Positions 1 to 6,801 of a DNA stretch of 7,686 nucleotides are shown in pieces. Under the pieces are notes generated by a model. The model ran no database searches. It saw only the letters and a list, made by a program, of their open reading frames with translations, and was not told where the DNA came from. Numbering within the stretch: position 1 is the first letter of the stretch; the number at the start of each line of letters is the position of its first letter. Origin of the DNA: an uncultured Clostridia bacterium (GTDB taxonomy: Bacteria; Bacillota; Clostridia; Peptostreptococcales; Acidaminobacteraceae); assembly GCA_937880545.1 (NCBI GenBank), contig CALFKA010000302.1, forward strand, positions 1-7,686, in the 5' to 3' direction. The position numbers were made by a program, and so were the translations under genes.

Positions 1-1404
1 ATCTTCTCTGGCACTTAAGATACTCATGTCAGTATAGAGTTTAGCGGTAGAAGAGTTGTAGTTACCGGTTCCAAGATGAGTGTATCTCTGGATACCGTCC
101 TTTTCTCTTCGGACAATCAGAAAAATCTTGGAATGGGTCTTCAGTCCCGGGACCCCATAGAGGACATTCGCTCCCGTCTTTTCGAGTTCCCGGGCAAGAT
201 GGATGTTGTGTTCTTCGTCAAATCGGGCTTTGAGTTCAAACAGTGCTGTGACATGCTTCCCTCTCTGCGCCGCCTGCACGAGACTTCTGAGGATCTTGCT
301 CCCGCTGTTTACGCGGTACAGTGTCATCTTAATAGCTAACACATCCGGATCTTCACTCGCCTGTCGGATGATTTCTTCGATGTATTCAAAGGAGTCATAG
401 GGAACATGAAAGAAGAGGTCTCTCTTTCTCACTTGGGCAAATAAGTCTTTTCGGTCAAGAGATGGCAACTTTCTGGGAGTGTGCTGCGGTGGATAGAATC
501 CTTGTATCCCCTGTGGAGCCTTCACTCCCATACAGAGAGTCAGATCTAGCGGGCAGTCCCATTCAAAGAGGCTACCAGTATCTATTTGAAAATAGTGCAG
601 CAGTTGTCGCATGACACTCTCTTCGTAGCCTTTTCGCATCTCGAGTCGGATGACCTCCCCCCAGCGTCTCTGCATGAGAGATTCTTCAATAACGCGCAGG
701 AGGTCCTCTGCGTCCTCTTCATGGATGGTAAGGTCGGCATTTCGGGTGATGCGAAACTGACTGATGGAGCGCACGACAAGGTCGCTAAACAAGTATTCAA
801 AACCGGCGATGATGGCTTCTTCCAGCAACACATATTCCTGTTTCTTCGGGTCTTTTCCCACGGGAATCAACCGCGGGAGATTCTGCGGAACCTGCAACAG
901 TGCGAGGCGAAGCAAATCTCCTTCTTCGAGTTCCACCGCCAGGTAAATGCTTTTACTGGCAAGAAGCGGAAAAGGTCTGCGGTTATCGATGGCCATGGGG
1001 GTCAACACAGGGTAGACTTCCCGCAGGAAGTATCTCTTTAGTTCCGCCATTGTCTCCTTATCAAGTTCGTCGATCGAACGAAAATGAATTCCGTAGTTTT
1101 TCGCTTCTTCCAGCGTCTCAAAGAACAGTTCTTCTTGCTCTTGCAAGAGAGGCGCCACCCGTTCATTGATCTTTTCAATCTGTTCTTTTGGCGTCCAACC
1201 TGCCAGATCGAGTTTGTCATACCCCGCATTGACCTGATCCTTCAGAGAACCCACTCGGACCATGAAGAACTCATCGAGGTTGGAAGAGAAGATGCTTAAG
1301 AACTTGAAGCGATCCTGCAGAAAGGGACTGGCATCGGTCGCTTCCCGAAGGACACGCTCATTAAAGGCCAGCCAGCTGAGTTCACGGTTGATATATCTGT
1401 TCAT
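1..1404 (-). CDS. ppk1: Polyphosphate kinase 1 (PPK1), 3' end cut off by the window edge
   Basis: Reversibly transfers the ATP gamma-phosphate to inorganic polyphosphate; the family acts at the inner face of the membrane. The visible 468 codons have no stop. The family is about 700 aa, so the last third, including the second phospholipase-D-like C2 domain, lies outside. The N-terminus MNRYINRELSWLAFNERVL and the motif SSNLDEFFMVRV (residues 40-51, N42 fitting the ATP-binding Asn) are textbook PPK1. The C1 domain has R364 (TLYRV), R394 (LKARFDE) and H424 (LKTHSK). These align at a constant offset with E. coli Mg-binding Arg375 and Arg405 and the phosphorylated His435. Y457 similarly matches Tyr468. 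The active-site half seen is therefore intact. The ATG at 1404 overlaps the ppx TGA (ATGA), with GGAG eight bases upstream, which suggests translational coupling in a ppx-ppk operon. Identification is very secure; completeness beyond position 1 is unknown. Confidence 0.97.
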   Translation of the reverse strand, partial: MNRYINRELSWLAFNERVLREATDASPFLQDRFKFLSIFSSNLDEFFMVRVGSLKDQVNAGYDKLDLAGWTPKEQIEKINERVAPLLQEQEELFFETLEEAKNYGIHFRSIDELDKETMAELKRYFLREVYPVLTPMAIDNRRPFPLLASKSIYLAVELEEGDLLRLALLQVPQNLPRLIPVGKDPKKQEYVLLEEAIIAGFEYLFSDLVVRSISQFRITRNADLTIHEEDAEDLLRVIEESLMQRRWGEVIRLEMRKGYEESVMRQLLHYFQIDTGSLFEWDCPLDLTLCMGVKAPQGIQGFYPPQHTPRKLPSLDRKDLFAQVRKRDLFFHVPYDSFEYIEEIIRQASEDPDVLAIKMTLYRVNSGSKILRSLVQAAQRGKHVTALFELKARFDEEHNIHLARELEKTGANVLYGVPGLKTHSKIFLIVRREKDGIQRYTHLGTGNYNSSTAKLYTDMSILSARED

Positions 1405-2906
1405 GCTATCATCTCCACTTGTATCCCCAACCCATAGACATTCTCAAACATTTTTTCTGCCGAGATCAGGCTTTCTTCAATCAGGGGCGCGATAAATTTT
1501 GTTCGGATATACAGATGCAGGATGTCTCCTTTCAGTCGGACATCCTGAATTCTTAGCAGTTGATCTTTGGGGGCATCGAGGGCATCCCCCAGCGATAAAA
1601 TAGCACTGAGACGCAGATCTTCCTGTGGCTGTGTAAATACTTCTACATTGCCGGCAGCCATCATCCCCAGCATGTCACAAAGTCGGGCGACACGTTCCAC
1701 CTGACGGGTAGACAGAGAGAAGATACGCATACCTCGGATCATGGAGGCACTGGCGTAGTAGTAGTTGCGCAGATCCAGGCTCTTTCCAATTTCATGCAGG
1801 AGGGCTGTATGGCGAAGCACCCGCTGATCTTCACCGCTGAAAGAGAACTCACTCTTGAGTGCCTCAAAGATGCGCAGGGAACTCCCTTCTACATGGCGAG
1901 CGTGAGAGGTGTGAACCCCGAAACGTTTCGCTGTCTGAAAACTAGTCGAAAATGGATCCTCATTAAACACTCGATAAAGATTCGCTTGGGAGAGACTTTC
2001 GTCAATCATCTGTGCGATAAGACCGTCGCGAAGGGAAAGATGAGGAACTGAGATTTCATCGACCTTTAAGACATCGAGGAAAACCTTAAAAAAGATAAAA
2101 GTCACGAGGACTTCCTGCCAGTCAAGACCCGCCTCTAGACAGCTCTCCGTAAAGAACGTCTTCTCCTCGATCAGTTGATCATATAGAGACCGATAATCTT
2201 TCGCCCTGATGCGATCTTCTCCGTGAAAGAAGATATCTTTCATAGGATTGATCTGCGCCCCCATCGCCATATAGTTTTTGATATGCCTCTTCTTGAGGAC
2301 ATTGCTCATGTAGTCGACTTTTGTATGGATGTAGGACTCTAAAGCCTCCAGCTCATGCGAGGTCACCCGACTAAACTGTGACAAGATATCTTTCAGATTG
2401 AGAGAACCGATTCCGATCTCATCATTGCGGATCATTTTGTTGTTGCGATAAAAGGTGATGTCACAGCCCGAACTTGTCAGCTCGACAAATACCGTCCCCT
2501 GTTCTCGATAGCGATCAAAGTCCTCAAAGCGGTCTTTCATCGATTTATATGTCAGAAACTTCTCCACCGGATCCTCAATAATCATCACCTCGAGAGCCGT
2601 CTTTCTGCGGATTGTCTCCAGGACGAGACCTCGGTTTGCAGCATTTCGAAGGGCGGCGGTCGCCACACTCATAGTCTGCTCCACCTTATACTCCTCTAAA
2701 AGACGTACAAAGTACTGGAGAATGTCTACCAGCTCATCCAACGTCTCTTTGGAAATAACACCCAGCGCAAAGACTTCGTCACCCAGCTCTAGCCCACGGC
2801 TGATTTCTTCAAGAGGTGTAATGACCTCCGCCTTCCACTGGACAATCTTTAGTTTAATTGCATTTGAGCCTATATCGATAGCACCAAACAGATGGACATC
2901 TTTCAT
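1401..2906 (-). CDS. ppx: Ppx/GppA-family phosphatase with degenerate HD domain (exopolyphosphatase-like)
   Basis: The family removes terminal phosphate from polyphosphate or pppGpp using an actin-like ASKHA fold. At 501 aa the length is normal. The phosphate-1 loop AIDIGSNAIKL (residues 9-19) is intact, and the TAALRNAANR region (83-92) and E115 fit the family's catalytic-Glu segment. The second loop, normally DIGGGS/DIGSGS, reads VELTSSGCDI (141-150). SLRDGLI (291-297) matches the conserved GLREG element. The C-terminal part is HD-like: H335/H338, LLHEIGK (369-375) and GDALD (440-444) remain. The paired histidines usual after the HD/HE motif (NHxxHSxxII in relatives) are replaced by NYYYASASMI (381-390). 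Start is supported by AAGGAG at 2912-2917, five bases before ATG. It is the first gene of an operon with ppk1, so polyphosphate turnover or sensing is likely. Whether it is still an active phosphatase is uncertain. Confidence 0.88.
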   Translation of the reverse strand: MKDVHLFGAIDIGSNAIKLKIVQWKAEVITPLEEISRGLELGDEVFALGVISKETLDELVDILQYFVRLLEEYKVEQTMSVATAALRNAANRGLVLETIRRKTALEVMIIEDPVEKFLTYKSMKDRFEDFDRYREQGTVFVELTSSGCDITFYRNNKMIRNDEIGIGSLNLKDILSQFSRVTSHELEALESYIHTKVDYMSNVLKKRHIKNYMAMGAQINPMKDIFFHGEDRIRAKDYRSLYDQLIEEKTFFTESCLEAGLDWQEVLVTFIFFKVFLDVLKVDEISVPHLSLRDGLIAQMIDESLSQANLYRVFNEDPFSTSFQTAKRFGVHTSHARHVEGSSLRIFEALKSEFSFSGEDQRVLRHTALLHEIGKSLDLRNYYYASASMIRGMRIFSLSTRQVERVARLCDMLGMMAAGNVEVFTQPQEDLRLSAILSLGDALDAPKDQLLRIQDVRLKGDILHLYIRTKFIAPLIEESLISAEKMFENVYGLGIQVEMIA

Positions 2907-2923
2907 CGCAACTCCTTTTCGAT

Positions 2924-2929
2924 ATTATA
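2924..2929 (-). promoter_or_regulatory. Candidate -10 box for the ppx-ppk1 operon
   Basis: Reading leftwards, a perfect TATAAT lies 18 bases ahead of the ppx start codon. No good -35 hexamer sits at 16-18 bases, so it would need an activator or be weak. Transcription from it would start near 2917, inside or right at the ribosome site (2912-2917), leaving a leader of only about 11 bases. That is unusual, so it could be a chance match. A weaker alternative is TTGGTT (2990-2995) with TGTATA (2967-2972), 17 bases apart. Confidence 0.35.
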
Positions 2930-3020
2930 CATCAGAAACTGAGAAAGAACCTTTCCGCATTTGTCATATACACAGAATCACTACGAGTAAACCAATCCCT
3001 TCTCCTAAGAAAACAAATGA

Positions 3021-3049
3021 TTGACCGGCACAATTCGATGTGGTATATT
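3021..3049 (+). promoter_or_regulatory. Sigma-70/SigA-type promoter for the DUF3796-regulator operon
   Basis: TTGACC at 3021-3026 and TATATT at 3044-3049 are separated by exactly 17 bases. TGG before the -10 supplies the extended -10 TG. The predicted start is near 3056, about 36 bases ahead of the GTG start of the DUF3796 gene. This is the best promoter match in the window. The -10 lies inside the left arm of the palindrome at 3038-3078, so a bound protein would block RNA polymerase. Confidence 0.75.
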
Positions 3050-3078
3050 TATCTCATAATGATAGATATATACCACAT
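3038..3078. repeat. 41-bp near-perfect palindrome, probable operator
   Basis: The outer arms ATGTGGTATAT (3038-3048) and ATATACCACAT (3068-3078) are exact reverse complements. The palindrome continues inwards to a centre at 3058, with only three mismatched pairs (3049/3067, 3051/3065, 3053/3063), so 17 of 20 pairs match. It spans the -10 box and the predicted transcription start and ends just before the ribosome site. With a start near 3056 only the right arm would be transcribed. A DNA operator is therefore more likely than an mRNA hairpin. The downstream Cro/CI-type regulator (3447-3662) is the obvious candidate ligand; this is inference. Confidence 0.7.
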
Positions 3079-3080
3079 TC

Positions 3081-3088
3081 GGAGGTGG
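3081..3088 (+). promoter_or_regulatory. Ribosome binding site that fixes the GTG start at 3092
   Basis: GGAGGTGG lies six bases (from the GGAGG core) before GTG at 3092. The same frame stays open upstream to ATGs at 3017 and 3038, but those have no such site and would start before or inside the promoter/operator. The GTG start is therefore preferred. Confidence 0.8.
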
Positions 3089-3091
3089 AGC

Positions 3092-3454
3092 GTGTCGAAA
3101 AGAAAGATCAACTTCTTAGGATTCCTCTCTCTATTATCGCTGATTGCCATCTTAGGGTATACGAGCGAAAACAAAGGCCTCTATGGATTCCTGGGCTTCT
3201 TAAGCTATCTAAGGTATTTCAAGGTAGTCCCTGATGAATTGTTCATCCAAAATGTACAAAGAGCTGCGACATTTGCCTTTATGAGCGAATTGATGACCCT
3301 CCTACCCATACTATTTCTTCTCAACATCTTCAAGGACATACAGGAAACATTCCGCATAAGCTTTGGTCTCAGCTTTGCCATTGCCATCATCACGTTCAGT
3401 GTCGCCATGGTGATTCTCGAGTGGCAGGATATGAAGGGACTCTCCAGTGATTAG
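3092..3454 (+). CDS. DUF3796-family small membrane protein
   Basis: A 120-aa hydrophobic protein of unknown biochemical role. The stretch from about residue 29, with GLYGFLGFLSYLRYF followed by VVPDELFIQNVQRAATFAF, has the GFLGFLG...RYF...PDELF...N pattern I associate with DUF3796. That family is found in Bacillota and often sits next to an XRE-type regulator, as here. Likely membrane segments are about 8-22 with 29-42, 59-80 and 88-110. The N-terminus is basic (SKRK), so it is probably cytoplasmic. The start is GTG at 3092, chosen for its GGAGGTGG site. The coding region overlaps the following regulator gene by eight bases. That tight linkage suggests the membrane protein may modulate or be controlled by the regulator; this is inference. 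Function cannot be stated from sequence. Confidence 0.82.
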   Translation: MSKRKINFLGFLSLLSLIAILGYTSENKGLYGFLGFLSYLRYFKVVPDELFIQNVQRAATFAFMSELMTLLPILFLLNIFKDIQETFRISFGLSFAIAIITFSVAMVILEWQDMKGLSSD

Positions 3455-3662
3455 AAACAGTATCAAAGCTCTTCGCGCAAAGCACAATATGCGTCAGGAA
3501 GACCTGGCAGCCAAGGTAGGAGTACGCCGAGAAACCATTGGGAATCTAGAAAATGGTCGCTACAACCCTTCTCTCCTGCTAGCCTGGAGTATTGCAAAGG
3601 TATTTGAAGTCAGCATTGAGGAGGTTTTCCATCTAGATGATACACAGCTTCCGGAAGAGTAA
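3447..3662 (+). CDS. Cro/CI (XRE)-type helix-turn-helix regulator, YgzD-like
   Basis: A compact 71-aa DNA-binding protein, nearly all HTH domain. Helix 2 is around RQEDLAAKVG (16-25). The recognition helix is around RRETIGNLENGR (27-38), with the family's conserved QEDLA, R-x-T-I and LENG-x-YNPSL elements. The C-terminal end is acidic (DDTQLPEE), with no sensor or oligomerisation domain. The start is GTG at 3447, with AAGGGA seven bases upstream, inside the end of the DUF3796 gene. Co-transcription and probably coupled translation follow from this overlap. Small regulators of this class often autoregulate, and the 41-bp palindrome over the operon's promoter is a fitting target. It could also act on the ABC exporter genes that follow on the same strand, although no copy of the palindrome is visible there. 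No convincing terminator follows the gene. Confidence 0.93.
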   Translation: MIRNSIKALRAKHNMRQEDLAAKVGVRRETIGNLENGRYNPSLLLAWSIAKVFEVSIEEVFHLDDTQLPEE

Positions 3663-3729
3663 ACGTGTTTTCTACCCGGAGTATGATTGGTATCTCACTG
3701 TGTATATGATCAAAGATGGCTGTAAAGAA

Positions 3730-3751
3730 TTTACCTGAATTTAACATGAAT
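3730..3751 (+). repeat. Two 11-bp direct repeats upstream of the ABC exporter operon
   Basis: TTTACCTGAAT (3730-3740) is followed immediately by TTAACATGAAT (3741-3751), 9 of 11 bases identical. A further TTCACT begins at 3751. The one-helical-turn spacing and the TT-N-AC core resemble the direct-repeat boxes of OmpR/PhoB-class response regulators, including Gram-positive Pho boxes. The repeats end just before a candidate -35 at 3756, an activator-like position. Similarity is by eye only, in AT-rich DNA. Confidence 0.35.
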
Positions 3752-3755
3752 TCAC

Positions 3756-3785
3756 TTGTCTTTTTTTCCATCCAGATGATATCTT
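3756..3785 (+). promoter_or_regulatory. Candidate promoter of the ABC exporter operon
   Basis: TTGTCT (3756-3761) and TATCTT (3780-3785) lie 18 bases apart, with TGA giving an extended -10 TG at 3777-3778. Transcription would start near 3792, right at the ribosome site AAGGAG (3796-3801), leaving a short leader of about 16 bases. The match is moderate. The rest of the 145-base gap (3663-3807) is AT-rich, with no ORF and no clear terminator. Confidence 0.4.
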
Positions 3786-3807
3786 TTTATCAAATAAGGA
3801 GTAGTTT

Positions 3808-4704
3808 ATGCAACTAGAACTCAGAAAATTGACCAAATCCTTTGGAGATGTTCACGTTCTTAAGGATATCTCCTTCACCACAACTTCAGGAAGAGCCATG
3901 GGTTTTCTCGGGAGAAACGGTTCCGGAAAAACAACGACCATGCGCTGTCTGATGAATGTCTTCCCCCCCGACTCTGGAGAGATTTTCCTTAATGGTAAAC
4001 CCTTTGTGGCAAAAAGCGCTTCCATCGGCTACCTGCCGGAAGAACGTGGCATGTATGCCAAAGAGCCGATTCTCGATCAGCTAATCTATTTCGCAAGACT
4101 CCGAGGTGCAGATAAGAAAACGGCAACCGACAATGCCCTTTTCTGGCTTGAACGAGTAGAACTGAGCGAGTACAAGAATAAGAAACTCGAGATTCTCAGT
4201 AAGGGAAACCAACAGAAGATTCAAATTATCCAGGCATTTCTTACAGATCCTGACATCCTCATTCTCGATGAGCCCTTCAGTGGCCTTGACCCCGTCAACT
4301 CACAGTTGTTCAAAGACATCATTCTAGATCTCCTGAAAGAAGAAAAACTGATCGTCTTCAGTTCTCATCAGATGGCCTACGTGGAGGAGTTCTGTGATGA
4401 TATCGCTTTAATCCATGATGGCTCGATCGTCCTCAGTGGGGATTTAAAGAAGATCAAAAGAGAGCGTTCCTGGCGTCAGGTGCTGCTGGAAACACCGACA
4501 GAGAATGTCTCGCAGTTCCTGACTACCCTCAGTGCAGAGCCACCGGAAAAAATCAAGAACAGCTATCGACTCAAGCTTCAGGAGGATATGAGCAAGGAGG
4601 ATCTGCTCACAGCACTTCTCGCTCAAGGCGTGAAGGTGGATTCCTTTAATGACTATCTCCCCTCCCTCCAGCAGATCTTTCTGGAAAGTGTAGGTGAACA
4701 ATGA
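3808..4704 (+). CDS. ABC-2 exporter ATP-binding subunit (NatA/YhaQ type)
   Basis: The ATPase subunit of an export-type ABC transporter, 298 aa, working as a dimer with the downstream permease. Visible motifs are Walker A GRNGSGKT (35-42); YLPEERGMY (75-83) in the Q-loop region, where this subfamily usually has Glu; signature LSKGNQQK (130-137), the usual LSGG variant of NatA-like proteins; Walker B ILILDEP (150-156); D-loop SGLDP (158-162); and H-loop H187 (SSHQ). All catalytic residues are present. After about residue 220 comes a C-terminal extension of some 75 residues typical of NatA/YhaQ/drug-exporter ATPases. ATG at 3808 is preceded by AAGGAG at six bases. The stop overlaps the permease start (ATGA). 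Substrate cannot be read from sequence; the family is associated with Na+ or drug/antimicrobial efflux. Confidence 0.95.
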   Translation: MQLELRKLTKSFGDVHVLKDISFTTTSGRAMGFLGRNGSGKTTTMRCLMNVFPPDSGEIFLNGKPFVAKSASIGYLPEERGMYAKEPILDQLIYFARLRGADKKTATDNALFWLERVELSEYKNKKLEILSKGNQQKIQIIQAFLTDPDILILDEPFSGLDPVNSQLFKDIILDLLKEEKLIVFSSHQMAYVEEFCDDIALIHDGSIVLSGDLKKIKRERSWRQVLLETPTENVSQFLTTLSAEPPEKIKNSYRLKLQEDMSKEDLLTALLAQGVKVDSFNDYLPSLQQIFLESVGEQ

Positions 4705-5903
4705 AACGCTTCGGAACAGTATTTTCTTTTGAAGCCAAGAGCTTTTTACGAAAAAAGAGTTTCCTCGTAACCACTCTCATTCTCATGCTCCTTTTCTTCA
4801 GCGTCTCCTTTATCCCCAGGATCATCGACATCTTCTTTCCTGAGGCTTTTGGTTCCTCCAATGCATCGGAGGAAGCCGAGGAAGGCGTCGTCCTCTTGAG
4901 TGATGACTTCACCGAGGAAGACTTTTCTCGCCTAGGATACCTGATCTACCCCGATGAACGGTCTCTCAGAAAAGACATCGAAGAAGAAAATCTTTCCTCG
5001 GGCTACGTGGTGAAGGGGCTACACAGCTATGAGTTGATCTTTAAAGATCGCCCGATGGGAACCGTCCGCTTTGATGAAGACTTTAAAACACTCAGAGAAG
5101 ATAATATCCTTTCGAAAATGGGTGTGGATACTCAAGCCTATCGTGAGGCACTGCAAACGCCGATAGAAACCCACTATGATATTTTCGGAAGTGACGGTTT
5201 CTCCAACTATCCCGTCACCTACCTCTTCATCTTCATCTTTTATTTCCTGGTGATTTTCTACGGCAATGTCATTTCGACATCCGTAGCGAGGGAAAAAAGC
5301 GACCGCACGATGGAGTTGTTGATTACATCCACCGACTCGAACTCTCTGCTCTTCGGGAAGGTGCTTGGAGCAGGTATCATCGGCGTCTTGCAGTTTTCGC
5401 TCCTCATCATCGCTGCTCTTGCGGGCTATTATCTGAACAGAGATTCCTTCGGGTTTGACATCTCCCAATTTGTACAGGTCGGGACACGTGAGCTGATTTA
5501 CTTCATCCTCTTTACGCTCATCGGCTACTTCCTCTACCTGTTCCTCTTTGCCGGCATGGGTTCTGCTGTTTCCAAAGTGGAAGATGTCGCCTCTTCGACA
5601 ACCCCCATCACATTAATCCTCGTGGCTACGTACATGGTAGCGGTCTTTTCCATGAACATGCCGGACTCAGCTGTCTTTAAAGCAGCGAGCTTTATCCCCT
5701 TCTCCTCTCCGATGATCATGCCTTCGCGCGCCAATCTGACGAGTGTATCAGACGCACAAGTCTTACTCTCACTCGGTATCCTGATCCTGACAGGTATTTT
5801 CCTTGGCGTCTTTGCCGCCAGAGTCTACCGCATGGGCACACTCAACTATGGCAATCGCTTAAGCTTTAAGCGCATGATATCGGGTCTGTTTAAAAATCAA
5901 TAG
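4701..5903 (+). CDS. ABC-2 type permease subunit (NatB/YhaP type)
   Basis: The membrane subunit of the exporter, 400 aa. The topology reads as expected for NatB: a basic cytoplasmic start (EAKSFLRKK), TM1 about 21-41, then a large extracytoplasmic domain (about 45-170). It ends with five more segments near 172-194, 219-243, 265-287, 301-320 and 353-374. Between TM2 and TM3 lies VAREKSDRTMELLITS (195-210), the hallmark cytoplasmic coupling motif of ABC-2 permeases (V-x-E-K/R...R-T/x-MELLL-S). The external domain is acidic (SEEAEEG, EEDFSR, DIEEEN). ATG at 4701 overlaps the ATPase stop as ATGA, with a weak AGGTG four bases upstream, so translation is probably coupled and stoichiometric. It is the last gene before the terminator at 5921. 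Cargo is unknown, and no sensor kinase is seen next to it. Confidence 0.93.
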   Translation: MKRFGTVFSFEAKSFLRKKSFLVTTLILMLLFFSVSFIPRIIDIFFPEAFGSSNASEEAEEGVVLLSDDFTEEDFSRLGYLIYPDERSLRKDIEEENLSSGYVVKGLHSYELIFKDRPMGTVRFDEDFKTLREDNILSKMGVDTQAYREALQTPIETHYDIFGSDGFSNYPVTYLFIFIFYFLVIFYGNVISTSVAREKSDRTMELLITSTDSNSLLFGKVLGAGIIGVLQFSLLIIAALAGYYLNRDSFGFDISQFVQVGTRELIYFILFTLIGYFLYLFLFAGMGSAVSKVEDVASSTTPITLILVATYMVAVFSMNMPDSAVFKAASFIPFSSPMIMPSRANLTSVSDAQVLLSLGILILTGIFLGVFAARVYRMGTLNYGNRLSFKRMISGLFKNQ

Positions 5904-5920
5904 AATAACTTCGTAACAAA

Positions 5921-5960
5921 ATAAAAAGAGGATCTGTTTTTGGGCAGATCCTTTCTTTAT
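5921..5960. terminator. Bidirectional intrinsic terminator between convergent operons
   Basis: GGATCTG (5930-5936) and CAGATCC (5945-5951) pair exactly around an 8-base loop (TTTTTGGG). Pairing extends to 5927/5954 with one G-U pair. On the plus strand the stem is followed by TTTCTTTA. On the minus strand it is followed by TCTTTTTATTTT, a stronger U-tract. It lies between the permease stop (5903) and the flavoprotein stop (5971), so it should end both convergent transcripts. Confidence 0.88.
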
Positions 5961-5970
5961 GTAGATTGCT

Positions 5971-6792
5971 TTACACTGAGGGGAGAAAAAACTCCGGTTC
6001 CCGACGTTCCACAAGCTTTTCCTCAAGAGCTTTTTTATGACTGAGAAAACCCGGATCATCAAAGTGCTTCAATTTTAATGGACAGGCGAGTACACAAGAA
6101 CAGCACTTCATGCATTTGCCGGGCACGTAGGTGGGATCATCTTCATCGATCGAGCCCAAAGGACAGCTTCTCACACATTGTAAGCAGCGGATGCAGCCGG
6201 GCTTAGTGGAAGGCTTTACCTGGATCATATTGACACTCTCGCCATCCTCACCCGTAGGCTTGTAATAGGAAAGTTCTTCGTTTCCGGGCATGGTGACGGG
6301 ATTGCCCCGGAGAAAGGCTTCATAAATACGAGGGATCTGACGATCGATCGCCTGCAGGTCCTTCTCATCCGGTCTTCCTTTGGCAATGACGTCTGAAAAG
6401 ACGTGGCGGGTCACAATCGCTGCCCCACCCACGACCGTCATACCGGCATGGATACTCAGGGCTTCCATCTCTCGAAGGGCATCGTCATAGTCTCGGTTTC
6501 CATAGGTGTTTAGAAGGAATGCCTTGGCTCCCTCGCCTTTCATTTGTGCCATGTAAGGAAGCAGGAGGCTGGGGATTCTGCCTGCATAGACGGGCATCGC
6601 CAAGATGACCCAGGCGTTTTCATCGAATGTAAGAGCTTGCGTTCTCTGTCCCGGCAAGGTAAAGGGACGATGAGCCCAAAGAATTCCACTGGCGGCACTG
6701 AGTTTCCCTGCTAGATGGATCCCTATTTTGCGCGTGCTTCCTGCAGGACTGAAGTCTGCCAGGACGATGCGTTTTTTATTCCCTAAGTTCAT
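5971..6792 (-). CDS. EFR1-type flavodoxin/2x[4Fe-4S] ferredoxin fusion protein
   Basis: A cytosolic electron carrier or oxidoreductase of anaerobes, 273 aa. Residues 7-165 form a flavodoxin-like domain. FSPAGSTRKI (14-23) is the FMN phosphate-loop segment, PVYAGRIP (67-74) and YGNRDYDDAL (97-106) are further flavin-contact regions, and VYAGR and YGNRDYDDAL are characteristic of EFR1 proteins. The C-terminal ferredoxin part has two complete CxxCxxCxxxCP motifs, C200/203/206/210 and C227/230/233/237, for two [4Fe-4S] clusters. An extra C231 sits inside the second. The ATG at 6792 has GGAGGAG at 6796-6802, which overlaps the stop codon of the upstream transporter; the gap is nine bases. Co-transcription with that transporter is likely, and the terminator at 5921-5960 ends the operon. 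Its redox partner is not identifiable from the window. Confidence 0.93.
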   Translation of the reverse strand: MNLGNKKRIVLADFSPAGSTRKIGIHLAGKLSAASGILWAHRPFTLPGQRTQALTFDENAWVILAMPVYAGRIPSLLLPYMAQMKGEGAKAFLLNTYGNRDYDDALREMEALSIHAGMTVVGGAAIVTRHVFSDVIAKGRPDEKDLQAIDRQIPRIYEAFLRGNPVTMPGNEELSYYKPTGEDGESVNMIQVKPSTKPGCIRCLQCVRSCPLGSIDEDDPTYVPGKCMKCCSCVLACPLKLKHFDDPGFLSHKKALEEKLVERREPEFFLPSV

Positions 6793-6801
6793 ATTCTCCT
6801 C

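Noticed and set aside
1..60. Possible adapter or a frameshift at the left end
   Set aside because: The bases translate cleanly as conserved PPK1 sequence (YNSSTAKLYTD) in the same frame as the rest, so this is genuine gene cut by the window edge.
586..1041. 151-codon open frame on the plus strand
   Set aside because: It is antisense to the N-terminal half of PPK1, whose minus-strand translation matches the family throughout.
237..2900. Frameshift or pseudogene status for ppx because of its altered motifs
   Set aside because: The frame is uninterrupted for 501 codons of normal length, with a good ribosome site. The changes are substitutions, so divergence fits better than decay.
3017..3091. 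In-frame N-terminal extension of the DUF3796 protein starting at ATG 3017 or 3038
   Set aside because: It would be translated from the promoter/operator itself, before the predicted transcription start. It has no ribosome site and encodes residues unlike the family, whereas GTG 3092 has GGAGGTGG at ideal spacing.
3648..3657. CTTCCGGAAG palindrome near the end of the HTH gene
   Set aside because: It has no loop and no T-tract and lies within coding sequence, so it does not qualify as a terminator. Chance is sufficient explanation.
5019..5468. 149-codon open frame on the minus strand
   Set aside because: It is antisense to the ABC-2 permease, with no recognisable domain and no start signals.
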